Below, piece after piece: positions 48,916 to 61,639 of a stretch of DNA of 64,000 nucleotides. The translations under genes and the position numbers were made by a program. Each line of letters starts with the position of its first letter. The first letter of the stretch is position 1. The notes beneath the pieces are model-generated. The model worked only from the letters and a program-made list of their open reading frames with translations, was not told the origin of the DNA and made no database searches. The DNA comes from Paragonimus westermani (lineage: Eukaryota > Platyhelminthes > Trematoda > Plagiorchiida > Troglotrematidae), in contig QNGE01000418.1 of NCBI GenBank assembly GCA_008508345.1, forward strand, positions 54,325 through 118,324, in the 5' to 3' direction.

Positions 48916-51900
48916 AGATACTAATGTCTGCCGAATCTCTTGAACTACCGATAATCTTTTTTGGACTTTTAACCTATAGACCATACGTACAGGAAACCGT
49001 TTTACGTATACAAGTGCATAGATCGTTCGCTGCACATTCTGTTCGTACTTTTGAGGAAGGTTATAGCCTGAGGTCGTAACATTCACTAATCTCCATAGTG
49101 GGCTGATTTATATGCTTGTGTTCTGATCGCGATCGTGGAATTCGGATTTGGACGATTGCTCGTATCAGTCTTTCTCTATAACCGCTATTTGAGACAGTGA
49201 GTTCCCTTTATCCAGTTCATCAGGACAGCAAGAAGACATACATTGCAAGATGCAAGCATTTCGTTTATACTCATCAGTCGAACGAATAAACGAAGACTAT
49301 TGCTCCGATACATATGGATTATGCTTCGGAAGCACGGAACTATGAGCTAATTTGCAGTCGCTCTTTGATTTGCAACCAGTTCGACTCCTGTGTTCAATCA
49401 GACTTAGCTGCGGTGTGATCGTGCATACCCTGATATCATCCTAATGTCACATTAATCGAAAGATGGCGATTACTTTGTTCACATTATGCAATCTTTGTAC
49501 TGGACCGTTGTGAACCACTGCTGCTTGTTGGCAGCGGGACAACATACGAGCATGTTTTGTTTAGTCGAAACTATACGTTTCAACGGAGCGATGAAAATGT
49601 GGTCGCTTTGTATCACAGACTGAAAACTGGGGAGATTCGAATTCCTATTTTGATTTTTAAGTATCCACTGCCGTTCGCGCCCATTTCTTTTGAACATTAC
49701 TATTCTTCCGAAGCCGAAGTAGCTATCTTCTCACAGTCGATTTTGATATCCTAACTGAGCATCTTCAAAATCGGCGCATTCTATTTCAAAATTGTTTGGT
49801 CAGTGACCTCGGTTTCGTCACCGCAGTTATAACCGGAGGCCAGATAGTATACTAGCGAGTGGTCGGTGGGCCACAGTTGCTTACGGCCAATGAATGAGGT
49901 TGCTAGTGCCAAAGGCCAATAAACTTGTGTATTGATTACTTTATTGATCTGACGTTCGGGTAGTGAAGCCAAACTAATGAAGATAATCAGTCGTGTTATC
50001 TCACTGCGTTAATATGTAATGTGGAGCAATGACTCTTAAAGATGCTACCTCGCAGCCCAAGTCTTCGACAAACTTACATTCCATCAAACATGACATGTTC
50101 TTCAAAATCGTGCTACTAATAACAAACAGTATTTCATTATTATTTGCATTCATAATGGTTTCCCTGATAGATTTTCAGTATAAGTTTGTCAACTGGTATG
50201 TTTTTCACTGTTTCATCAACATCACTACCTAGATTGTACTAAAGCTGATGCTGTAATCCTGGTCTTCAGCAGATTGACACATCTCACTTCGCAGAGGTAA
50301 CTCACAACTAGTGATAATAAGGGTTTGTCGTTTGCTTTCGTAAAAATTCAATTTTATATACATATATGGTGAGTTTATCAAAGGCTGTTTATCCGTATGA
50401 CATAACCATCAGTATGTCGTATCGGAAGATTTTTGTGGATTCCTGTTGGATGAGTGATAATTCAGCTATTGATACTTTGTGAGTATCTTCTAACATTCCA
50501 TTTGGTTTTGAGAATACATGACGCGAACCTGTTGGCATTTTTTTTATCTCAAAAGACGGTTTTGTTTACAACAAATGTGTATGTCGTAACGGAGTTCATT
50601 GTTAGTATGTTTTTTTCCAAAACTGGTTGAACACTTCTGTTACCCAGTTTATTTGTCATTAATTTCAAAATCTTCCCTCTGTGCTTTCAGTTAAGCAATT
50701 GTCGTTATTAGAATTATTGTTATACGTGTACAAGTTACACATATAAATTATTCACTTAATTTGATATGATACATTTCTACCATTTGGCCACAGTAGTTTC
50801 ACTAGTCACTTGTTTTTCTCGAAACGGTGTAAACATATTTCCAGTCTGTCAGCCGGAGCCTCGTTCAGTTTTATTTCATCTTTTCTGCGCTTGCACTAAA
50901 ACACATTCTCGAAGAAACCAACATATTCTGAAGGGTTAAACAAAGATGGATAATACGGTCCCATTTCTTCACATATTCATCAAAATCGTTTTTGAACTCA
51001 TCACACCATTTTTCATAAAATTGTCAACATCGATATGAGCGGACTAGACGCGCACGTACACTTCGTTAGTCACTAAAGTTTCGTTATGCATAAATCCATA
51101 AATTATTGCAAATCCAGTTGTTGTTGCAGTTGAATTGATTATTGCTCAAACCACGCTGGTTGTGATAAGCGTGATAACTTGTTAGAACAGACTTTCTGCT
51201 TATCACTTGGGATACTGTTATAGGATAGTTATAGCAAACGATGCAACCATCCTACCTGAATGCAACGGAACAAATATTTGTGAATCTGTTACTTCGGCAT
51301 CTTATGGTTACGCTGGTTGGAACACATCAATCAGCGGCTAATATCAAAGCTGAATAGCACAATCCTGGCGGTCGTCAAACCATCTTGCACTCATTTGCTC
51401 AGCTGATACCAGCGATGACGAGTTTGTGGTTTTCATCCCAAATTTGACTGCTAGGTCATCTATCTAAACTTGTCACAACAACAGTTAGTAAGTCAGTTTG
51501 TTTCCTGCGTTTGGCTATGCGGACCCGCACAACATCCGGCCTAGTGGCCTCTGATTTCCCTGAAACCTATAGAGGTATGTTTCTAGACTTGACAGTGCTT
51601 TCGTGTTCTACAAATGTCCACGGCCTTTGCGTTTGACCTGTCTGCGATAGATGATGGGTTAGTTTATACCTTATTTTGGCAGTCCGATTTCCCACCATAA
51701 CAATCACGAATTCTGTGGGTAATCATTCGTATTTTTCCTTTCAGTCACTCAGAGAATGCTGCTGTTATTTCCTTTGCCTATAAATTACAATATTACCGTT
51801 TACCCTGTTTGTCAGAAAGAGTGTAAACCGATTGTTAAAATGTGATCTTCCATCTGGAAGTATCTTACATGATCGTGTTTCCTACTACAGTTTACTCCTT

Positions 51901-52787
51901 TGGCATACTGCCACTATTTTCAGGCATGTACTTTGTGCTAACATTTCAAACAGATCACAGTTCCTCTGCTGACTTATGTCTTTGTAACCTTCACCGTCTG
52001 TCATTAACCTCATCAACAGAGCATGGTACCAAATGTGTGTCTTTGTAGTCAACCTGATGAGCTGAGTTATTTCATTAGACGGCTGCTAAATGACAGTATT
52101 TTGAATGGTAACCAGATTTGCCGTTTCGAGTGGGCAATTCAAAATGTCGGACTGCCATTTCTACGGTTTCCACAGTCACGACATCTTACACCTGGAGAAA
52201 TAGCTCACAAAGAAGGAAATGAACAAAAACCAGCCAATACAAAGGGTAATGATCAATACTCATTAACGTTGGTTGGAGCGAGATACACAAAAAATTCAGT
52301 GTTGCCTCAGCCTGGTTTTTTTTACAATCAGATGAATTCATAAAGTTGGAACGCGTACCGGGCACCGATTTTCTCTTCCGATGCTAACTGAAATGTTTTG
52401 ATTGCCAGCTCTACTCATTCTTTTGTTTTCGGCTATCTTAATGGTGTTCCATGCTAGATACGACCACGTTTTTATACAAGAGCCAGAATTCTGCTTCAGT
52501 AGTTCTTGATTTTGAACCGTACGTTCTGCGCTAATTCATATTGGGTGTTTCCATACGCGCTTCTCGTATAGATCACAACAAATATTTTGAATCGCTGTCG
52601 AAATATGTCCACTCGCTGCTTGTGCTACAGATTCCCCTTACAATGTACAAATCGATAGCTTGACGTAGAATTTAACTTGCTTGCCACTTATTTGATTTTA
52701 TTTTTTACAAAATTATCGACTTCCATCTCGAACACTATTTCTTCAAGCTCTCAACACTATTTCTGTCTTGTTGCTCTTGTTTACCAG
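48916..52787. other. No recognised gene; presumed intron upstream of the NOVA-like exon
   Basis: I searched this stretch for the preceding KH1 exon (an IIGKGG-like motif) and found none. It becomes AT-rich toward the exon, ending in a pyrimidine-rich tract. Several 60-106 codon frames are unmatched. Confidence 0.4.
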
Positions 52788-53077
52788 GAACCATGGAGCG
52801 CGTTTGTCTTATTCAAGGTACTCTGGATGGGATCACACGAATGCATAATTACATTATGGACCGCATGCTAGAAAAACCCGAATGTCTGGGTCCACTTGGT
52901 ACAGGTCAGCTGAAGATAACCGGTTCTGGGCTCAATCCGAACGTGACAGAGTCGTCTGGCATTTCTACCACAACTGCGGCTGCTACCGCCTCAGGTGTTG
53001 GTCAGTTGGAGCTGCATCCTGGTCCGTCATGGTCCACTGTATCTGGGAACCGTTTGCCTTGGGAGCGCCATCAACAG
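52788..53077 (+). CDS. Internal exon of a NOVA/pasilla-type KH RNA-binding protein
   Basis: A pyrimidine tract and TTTACCAG precede an exon that opens (G)TMERVCLIQGTLDGITRMH, continuing NYIMDRMLEKPE. This is the distal half of KH domain 1 in NOVA proteins, whose vertebrate version has the same ERVCLIQGT core right after an intron in the Gly codon. Here the acceptor also leaves a phase-1 start, so the position is conserved. The rest is a Ser/Thr/Ala/Gly-rich linker ending LPWERHQQ, where NOVA proteins lead into KH2 with VKI. The donor CAG|GTTCGT gives a phase-0 end; GTATGT three bases further is a weaker alternative. The exon is 290 nt. NOVA proteins bind YCAY RNA and regulate splicing in the nucleus. 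Other exons, including those with the GXXG loops, are not in this window. Confidence 0.85.
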
Positions 53078-56000
53078 GTTCGTATGTGTTTGGTTTGAAC
53101 TTAATTCCACGTTCTCTCTGCTACGTGATACTGTGGCCACAATCTTATTGCTTAATTGTACGGAATATCCCCGGTATCAGGCGATCAATCGCGGTTTTGG
53201 TGGTCCGATAATGAGCTAACACATCGTTGACGGTCTCCATGAGGTTGTGTTTGTGCGAAATGAGAAACGGTTACCTTCTTTGGATGTGTGGAACTATTGT
53301 TCTGAATCGCCTGTGGGAAACCGGTACAACCTTTATGGGACTGTTATTCAGGCTTCTGTAATGGAATATCCTGTTTTGTCTGATAGCTAGTTTGCCGCCA
53401 GTCAGTACGATCTGACGTGATTGGTATCATGGTAATTTTTTGTCAGTGAAACTGATTTTCAAGCTCGGTGTCTCTGGTTCCAATCTGAATGGATTCAAGT
53501 GTGCTACCTTAAGATGAAATGCACGTGAAAACTTCAGCATTTTCTAAAAGTGTTTGAAAAGATCATACCAGCTCCTATAGCTTTCAGCATTGAACAGATA
53601 CATACATTTTGATTCGCATGTCATCGTTCACATCCCTATCCGAACGTTATTGCCTGTTCTACTCCCGTACTCTTAGTTTCTCTGGATAGCTAGTGTAACA
53701 TTGTGCTTTCTGAATTACGATTGTGGTAGTGGTCTCTAGCCTGTTATTTTCGCACAAAGTCGTGTTGAGCGTTATCTTGTCCAATTGTTTAGTGTACATC
53801 TTTCATCCAGTGCAGCTCATTCTGTTATGGACGGCCAAAGTTCTCTCAATCCGTTCCTTCTCTATATTATTGGAGAATGTGTTCACGCCGTGTTGGTGAT
53901 GTTCTCCAACCGTATTTTCAAATACAATGCTCCTTCCTAAACTCGTTTTCACATATAAATCTTCACTTTGGTAATTATTTCCGGTTGTCGGTTATTGTCT
54001 CTTTGTGAAGTCTGCCAGTTTATTCCCACTTGACTTCTATCCTTGTGTCCCAGACGACATGAAACAGCACTTCATTCGTGCTTCCTACCTTATGCTTATC
54101 AGTTGACCAAGTTTAACTTGTAAGTTGTTCTTCATGTTTTATTTACCTCTACGCTCGCCCGCTATGGCTGCATTTCACTGCTAGATATTCGACCCTCGAG
54201 TGTGTTGTATCGTTGCTGATCTGGTTTATATAGTGATACAGTTCACATTTATTCGTTTGGTGTGTGTGCTGGGATCATGTTTAGGGTATGCCAGACCAGC
54301 GAGCATTCCACTTGATAGTATTGCAATCTCACTTTGACTCTTCTCACTTAGTTCATTGAAGAGCCCCCAACAATTGAAACAACCGGCTTCGTTGCCATCG
54401 GGTTATCTCTCGCACCTGGCTCTATCATAGACAATGAGCTCAGTCGTGTTTTCTTTTTCAAGGCTGGTTCTATTGATGAGTGGGAAGGGATTTGATGAAT
54501 GTAGGCCAAATAGCACTCACAATTATTTAATGGCAGATAGACTTCTATAAAGTGATTGGCTGTAAGTTCTATATTTGTTCATAAACTGTGATCGAGCGTG
54601 AGCGATGTTCATCCTACCTCTGTACCTTATGACTAGGACATAATTTTATTTTACTTTCGACTTTGTTAGTTTTGCTCACCGAACATTCCAGGTCTGTTCT
54701 GTAAGGAAGTGAACTTTTTAAACACCACCACCATGTTCACAATGGATAGATAAGTTGCGTATCCATGGCCTTACCGTTAGGTCCACTTGTGATCACATTT
54801 ATTAGTCACTGATCTACTCGTGCTAGAGCTGATTTGTGGTTAGTTGAACGATGAAGAATCCTAGAAATCAGCTTGTCTTCATGAACTTCTGTTTCAAGTT
54901 GAGCAATTCTGTTACGGGAACCTTCCTAGTTTTACAACTAGCCTATAATAAGAATTATTTGAACCGTCCACAATATCACGAATGATGCCTCTGTTTCACC
55001 TAAAAAAAATGGTATTCATCGAACGCAATCCGAAATCTGGACAGACCTCTATTTCGACGACTGTCTATCACATAGAGCAGGAGTGTCAGATCCAGTCTAT
55101 CACTCGAGCACCTTTCATCAGGTAGACGCCGCACCCGAATACGTTACGCAACAGATGCACAATATGGATAACAGATTGCCCCGGTGATTCACGCGTGTTT
55201 GTGTGTATTGTCTCTTTTCTGATTCTGCTTTACAATCCTTGTTAGACTTTACCGTATGAAACTGTGGACTATCTGCTGACATGCAAGATGTGCTCGAGAG
55301 ATACGCTACGCAGAAAACTGCTTCTGCCAAATCTGTTCAAATTTATTACATTGAAAATTTATCTGTAATCCCATTGAAGTAGTGCATGATGTGATACACG
55401 AAAACCGTCGCTCGACTGCTCACAAATTTTACGAGGAAGCAGGTGTTGCATCTTTGTTTTCACTACTAACACCAATCGAAGTCGGCGACCGTCGCTTTAC
55501 TCTGATTCAGTATGGCCAAACGATCGACTTGCCGAGTGAATTGTGTGGGAATGCGCCAATCAGAAGCGAACGTCTGATCAATCTTTGGTTGGCTCAGCCA
55601 GCCTGCGTAATGTGCGGATGGACGTGGACTAAGCACGTACGAATGTGCACCACATCGAGTTTAACTGACAGCCTGTGCCCGGGTGGTTATAACCGGAAAA
55701 TTGAAAATGCAGAGTGCTGTTTCATAATTGGTGATGCGGTCTGCTAATAGATCGGGCAAACAATAGCCGTGGTGCTAGGAGTTAAGAACCGTTTGTTCGT
55801 TCGAGTACTATTGAGGACTTCCCGGAAAAACGGAGTAGTTGATGTACGTCTACGATATCGAACCCTAAAGCTGGTCGTTACAGCGAGTTGAAATATCGCC
55901 GTTCAACTTTAAAAGTGACATCACTAATATTTTTGACTAGTAGCTCCTTCGTTTTCTTGTGTTTGCCCGACTGGACTGGATACACTTATGAGAGTAGTGT

Positions 56001-57831
56001 TTGCAAGTTTTAGAGCGTTGGAAATAAGAAGTTTGAGATAAGAGTTCTGAGGCCTGAATGAAAGTGTCGTCCACTCATCATATCCCTCAAATCGTGAGCT
56101 CTGTCCGTACGCCGATTTTACCACCTTCACAAACGAGATGCGGTTGTCGTCTTAACTCTAGTGGCTTTTTGGTACGTACCTAGAACTGGTCGAATTTGAC
56201 CATTTCGCCTTCAGGAGTAAGTTACACAACTCTGGGCCGTTGTAGTTCGATTTACCAGAGGGATATTCCGTTACTGTTTCCTCAGACAACTATACTCATG
56301 ACAAGTATCTTCTTTACGAATTAAATGACTTGTGATGCGTTAAGATGGTCAAGTTTCTGTACAACGAAACAGCAATGTTGCTATTGCTGAGGAAATAAGC
56401 AGATCTGATGTAGTCTTTTTTCGCTTCGACTGTTATTCTGCAAAAAGCTGCTTTATGATATTTTACGTTTGCTATACGTGATGCACTTTTTCCATGTTCT
56501 TCTGAAACCGTATAATACACCATAAATTTTAATCGTTCCTCATCTTTTTGTCTGATCTGTTTGACCTACCAACTCCCGTCGATCAGTGTCCACACACCAC
56601 TTCGTTGTACACAGGCCCTTGGGTTTGTTGGATATCACTTGTAGGTGACTTTGACTAGTCCGTTAGTAAAATTCATGCCAAGCCGACCCTTTCTGTTCCT
56701 GACATCTACGGTGCCGTTTTGAGCGCTCATTGAACCAAGCATCCCATGGCTTAAGCGAGAAAAGAGGTCACAAAAACTCTCCGTTCTAAAGTATGCTTTC
56801 GTTGGTAAATGTTTTACGAATCAACACCGTCTAGATCGCACTGAGCACGAACTCACCGTATTTCAGTTACTAGTAAGCTACACTTCTCTTATTCGTTATT
56901 TCATAGAGATACCTTACAAAGTGGGCTAAATCTTCCTGATCGGATAGCTTAGAACTATTGGATGGCTGTCACTGGTTCCTAATTAGTAGCTCACCGTAAG
57001 CATGGCAACAGGTATTTTTCAGTTAGGCAACCCAGGCGATCCAGTCGCTGAAAACAGACCAACAATGCAAACAACAATTACTCACAGCAAACGAATCCGT
57101 TTGGAGCTCGTACTAGCTAAAGAGAGCTCAGAGAACACCGTCTAACGCTTAGATTATAGCCAGGTAACACAAACTGTGGGAACCAGTCAACGTCGGTATC
57201 AGCTGGAGCGGGCCAAAAAGTGTAGTGTCACTCGAAATCTAGTCTGCAGCACTGTTGTATTCAGCACCAGTTGCCATCTTGTTAACTCTGGTATGCTCAT
57301 ACACGTGGAATGGCCATCCCAACTAGAGACGCTGCGGACGACCTTAGTGACTACTACCTGAATATATGCATTGCCAGCTTCACGGATCTCACACCTCCGT
57401 CAGGTTGCTATGATGCCCTTGAAATCAATGCGTCCATACTACACCTTATTTTTCGAAGGTTTTGTACACTTTACGGCAATAATCCCCTAGGTCCGGTTCT
57501 CACTTATCTATTCTACCAAAGATGCATACCGATGAGCTATTGAGACTACTATGTACTTTCTTTAATCCATGCTGTTGGAAACGCGAACTGCACAACTATG
57601 GAAAGTTCACATGGCGCCACTCATTTTTATCAAATGAAATTTTCACAGCGAGTCCGTTAGTCGGAGGCCAAACACGCTGTTTTTCTGTTTCTAAGTTCAG
57701 GTAAAGCTTGACTGGTAGCCAGTTACGTAACTGTTTCTGTTCTTACATGAAAATCACCATGGTTTTCAGGGGGGGATTTTTGTGTGTTTCAAATTCGAAA
57801 GAAATGCCCAAATTCTGTTGATGAGGGTGAA
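53078..57831. other. No recognised gene; presumed intron downstream of the exon
   Basis: The next KH2 exon was not found. The longest frame, 55,382-55,747 (121 codons, plus; several Cys/Trp residues), is not recognised and is within chance length. A run of seven G residues occurs near 57,771. Confidence 0.4.
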
Positions 57832-58160
57832 CTAATTGTTGGCGTCTTTGTAGAGTTTCCGAAGGTAATCGGCCGGCTGGACGGTCTTGTGCTGTATCTG
57901 AAACCCAGTAAGTGTAGCGTAAACGGTCTTCGACTGTTGTAACTCGTTGACTGTTTCGTGGATCGCCGTTATAATATCAGGGTCAGAGGTACGTTTTAGA
58001 CTATTACAATACAACCGATTTTGTTCTACTGATTTACGTAGTCGGAACACCTGGTTTGTATTGCATTCGTGTTCTAAATCTCACAGCTCCTCTATTTCCC
58101 GCTTACTGTTAACTGCTGATGACTACCATTTAGCATGCGATGGATAGTGTAGCAGAGACT
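57832..58160 (-). mobile_element. Possible Penelope-like element N-terminal relict
   Basis: The minus-strand frame (57,832-58,050) reads PDIITAIHETVNELQQ and later YLRKLYKDANN, preceded in another frame by NGSHQQLTVSGK. The order and spacing resemble the NLSHRxLT ... DLVAAIExxxxQ ... EYKALKDLKxD region before the RT of Penelope-like proteins. No VPADKG or catalytic box follows. The match is weak and may be chance. Confidence 0.25.
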
Positions 58161-58489
58161 GGAAATCTGCAGAAGGATTTAAATGTTCCACACGGCTTGG
58201 CTACGGATAGCCTGTTCTGTCACAGCAGCCTCGTTTATGAATGAATTCATGCGCACACTTGACACAATTTTCTGACAGCAAATCACCAAATCATCCAGCG
58301 CACTATTATTCTCATTTTCTTCCGATCTGTAATTTCCGTTTGAGTCCTGGGGACCAACTAGCGCTGTGGACTAATGTGTGTGTGCAAGAGTTGCCGGAAG
58401 AGGCGAAACATACGAAACGAGACTGTTACGCTCAGTGGTCTGTTTCATAAGAATGCAAACGGACCATGCCTTTCTTAATGCGGCATTTA

Positions 58490-59620
58490 CACTACTAGCT
58501 GCTCGTGTTTTGGAAACACCGGTGACCGATGACTAGTAACTTCATTCATTCGGGTTGACCAGATTTCACAGTCGTACAGGAGGCCCGCTCGTGCAGTTGC
58601 GTTATGTCTTAGATGAAACAGTATGGTGACAACCGCCCAACCTATTGTTGTAAGGTTCGGCTCATCAGACATTGCGCTGGAGTTGAGATAATTTTCAGGT
58701 AGGTGAATTTCTCGAACATCTCTGATGGTTCACTGTGGAAAATGAGTGCGGGAGCAGACTGTCTTCAATCTTGTAGTGGCGCTTTGCGTTCCGTATTTGA
58801 GAAAATCCTGTTGAGAGTACTTCATGCTGTCTGGTAAGTGGCCTAGATCAAGGCGGTATCGTCTACATACTCAGCTTGTTGTATGGGTGAACATTTCGCA
58901 GCTCTATTCACGGTCGATGATAACGTTTCTTAAGATTCCATCCAACGCAGGAAATGTATGAAGGAATTGGCCTTGGAAACCCTCTCGCACCTAACTGGGA
59001 ACGTTATGGTTCGGCGACAATCTACCATAAACGCTAACCTGGTCAGAGATATGACGTTAGGCCACCTCAAGGATTCTAGTTTACTTATCAGTCACGTCGC
59101 TTTCTGTTTAACAGTCTACCATGCAGCTCTGTTAGCTGACTTCTGGGATGAAAGCAGTTTTTGACTTCCTACAGTAGTACTGTTGTTCCGTCCTTTAACG
59201 GAGCCGGAAGGTTTGATGAATGCATGCATAGCAGGAACGAAACCCAATCTGCTCCTCGTGGGTTTGTTCGCTGATTAGGTTTAATCCGTCAACCACTGTA
59301 CCGATGAAGAGCTTTGTGGCGATATGAAACGGATTCTTTCGATGGTTAGCACAAACATCATGTTGGCCTTTCTTGAAAATTGGTGCAATGTTGGATTAAC
59401 TCCAATCATTCTCGATGACTTAAATTAATACCCCTTTAGCGGTGTCCTCAGGCAATACTAGCCATCCAATTTCGGGAAGATCCGGTTGAAATTCATCTGA
59501 CTCAGGTTTTCAGTAGCTTTTTAATAACCCCATCTGACGCCACATTTTGCTCTCGGTTGGTGCGGAAGCCTCAACGGATCGGAAAACACTGCGGATGGCA
59601 CGGGACTCTTCCAGTGACTG
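58490..59620 (-). mobile_element. RTE-type element relict, RT domain, minus strand
   Basis: Read on the minus strand, ENDWS-stop-SNIAPIFKKGQ then HDVCANHRKNPFHIATKLF (about 59,300-59,420) is the IxPIFKKGxxxxCxNYRxIxLxxxxxKLF block. PALDGILRNVIIDRE lies near 58,940. The catalytic box is intact as EYVDDTALI (YVDD at 58,858-58,869), followed by RIFSNTERKAPLQD, APALIFHSEPSEMFEKFTYL and, near 58,560, TARAGLLYDCEIWSTR (the TVRAVLLYGCETWPLR block). Frameshifts and stops are frequent, and no tail is visible. The sequence is distinct from the plus-strand subfamilies and represents another old lineage. Confidence 0.75.
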
Positions 59621-60544
59621 TGGAAGCCGATTGAATTGTTGTCCCAAGTTCATGGTCCAGTGTTCTATACATCGCTGCAAGCTTTTGGTTGTTCTCTTCT
59701 CAGTTTACCTCACTTACACCTAATATCTTACTTCCCTAAGCCCTTATGGGATGGAAATCCTTGCTGAAGCTCTCGGCTGCGGTGACCGTTTCCATCCCGA
59801 CAGCACCTTTATTCCGCCATCGTATCTCAAAAAGTTTTTGTGGAATCGCACTGAATGAACAGCAATACAATGGGCGGGGTATCATAATTGTGCGTTACAG
59901 CTATTACGTGTACCCGACGTGGTTTTACGTCATCTACTGATGTTGCACCTGAGCACTACTAGCTGTTACATCAAAGGCGGACATTTTATGTTTGGTACCG
60001 AAAATGTGACTCAGATAATTCAGCTGCATGGAAATACAAGACGGACCCGCGTATACAGGGGTCTAGGCGGAAGGCTGATATTGATGTGCAGTTCCTGAAA
60101 CAGGTACGTGAACAATGGGTATGTATATTTATAGGTGTATATTATTGAGAATTGACCTGGTGGTAGGTCTATACGGGCGACGCATTAACATTTAGAATGC
60201 CGTGAATTAAGACTTGCCAGAACCAGACTGTTATCTACACAATGCAAAGGATAGTGATGATTGATCTGACGCAAGGCAATGAAATGGGCTAAAATGAACT
60301 CTCTTGTCGTCAGATTTCCCGCAAGCCGAACCGATCGGTCTTCTTGTAGATCTGAAATGTTGTTCACAGTTACTGCGTGATGCATTCAGTAAATTTCTGA
60401 CTACTTATATGTGCGTCACCACCAGCCAACTGACTTCGTGGCTTGAATTCACCAAATCATTGTGCAGGGGGTGACTAAGCTTCCGGTTAACGTCAAGGTT
60501 ATATAGGCACCTTAGATCAGACTTTTAGTTACTTATGCAAAGCG
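59621..60544. other. No recognised feature
   Basis: The upstream, endonuclease-proximal part of the minus-strand relict may extend to about 59,730. Otherwise I see nothing assignable. Confidence 0.35.
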
Positions 60545-60740
60545 CTAGCTGCCTTTCACTAGCTCATTAGAGAGAGATGGGGTTCATAATGCTTCTTGAT
60601 ACTCACCCTCAAACCGACGCTCCGCAGGCGGTTTCATCCTTCGTTGGACTAACCAGGTAGAGGCAGTCTGAATGGAGGATGAACTCAGCTACCTTTCACG
60701 TCACGAAACGATACTCTTACCCGTTCGACCACCCATTCTG
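60545..60740 (-). repeat. Second tRNA-like / SINE-like sequence
   Basis: On the minus strand a 69-nt segment (60,670-60,738) is bounded by GAATGGG and TCCATTC, which pair over seven positions like an acceptor stem. It has an A-box-like TGGTCGAACGGG near its 5' end and a B-box-like GAGTTCATCC near its 3' end. This resembles a class II tRNA-derived SINE head. The arms are imperfect, the downstream body boundary is guessed, and no second copy is in the window. Confidence 0.35.
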
Positions 60741-61639
60741 CTTGGCACTTATGGTGGGCGAGTTTACGTGTAGTTGGCTTATAGCTTTTTTTCATCCCGT
60801 TAGTGTGACTGGACACAATCCGCTTCGGGTTGCCAGTTTGCACTGGCTACAGCCATATTAGACTGATGTTTCAATCCGCAATGCATAAACGGGAATTTAT
60901 GGCGGATACTGAATCACACGGTAAATATGTTACTGTTTCCAGTCGTCGACTAGAGTTGATGGTGCACTCATTCGCAAATAAATAATTCTCCTGAAAAATG
61001 TTCATTTTGGCCAATTGGACTATTCCACTGGTTTCAGTGTTTGGACGGGTAGTTTATATGACAGTCCGACCAGCAATGTCTTCAACTGTACTCCTTAAAA
61101 CCGCATGAGAATTGATCTACCTTAAAATAACGTCTTCTTGACTATACTCTTGGACAGTGATAGTCAATGTCGGAGTCGTAATCTGAAGTGCTAATGACTC
61201 ACCGTTATAACTAACTGACAGGATAGGCAGGAGTCTTTTTGTCGGAACTAACAGTAGATAGAAATTTCCTGTGGCAAGTTGATGATTTTAAATGCAGGCG
61301 GTGGGACATCTTACATTGCTGTCTCGACACCGTTTTTTTCCGCGGCCGTTGACTTTCGAACTGCGTCCAAGGCTTTCTTTTCAGCACCTTCTGGGAGGAT
61401 ATGAGAGATAATAACATGCAGGTGTACTTCAATGCGTTGGTGACTAATAATACTACGTTTGTCATGTCAGTCGAAACGTGTTTGTGAATCTTGACTCAGA
61501 ATTAAGAACGGGTTTTTTGGTGCGCTATTGTCTTTTACCACTGGATACTTGATTGAAGACTGTGTACAGTGAGACTGGACCTTGACGTCGTGTGACGGCT
61601 TGCGCATCTCGATGACCTTTTGGGCTAAACTGGACAGTT
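60741..61639. other. No recognised feature
   Basis: Open frames on both strands are short and unmatched. The 5' end of the downstream RTE copy begins near 61,640. Confidence 0.4.

Noticed and set aside
55382..55747. A 121-codon frame rich in Cys/Trp
   Set aside because: Length is within chance for 64 kb at this GC. The CXXC pattern is single and does not fit a zinc-binding family, and no neighbour supports it.
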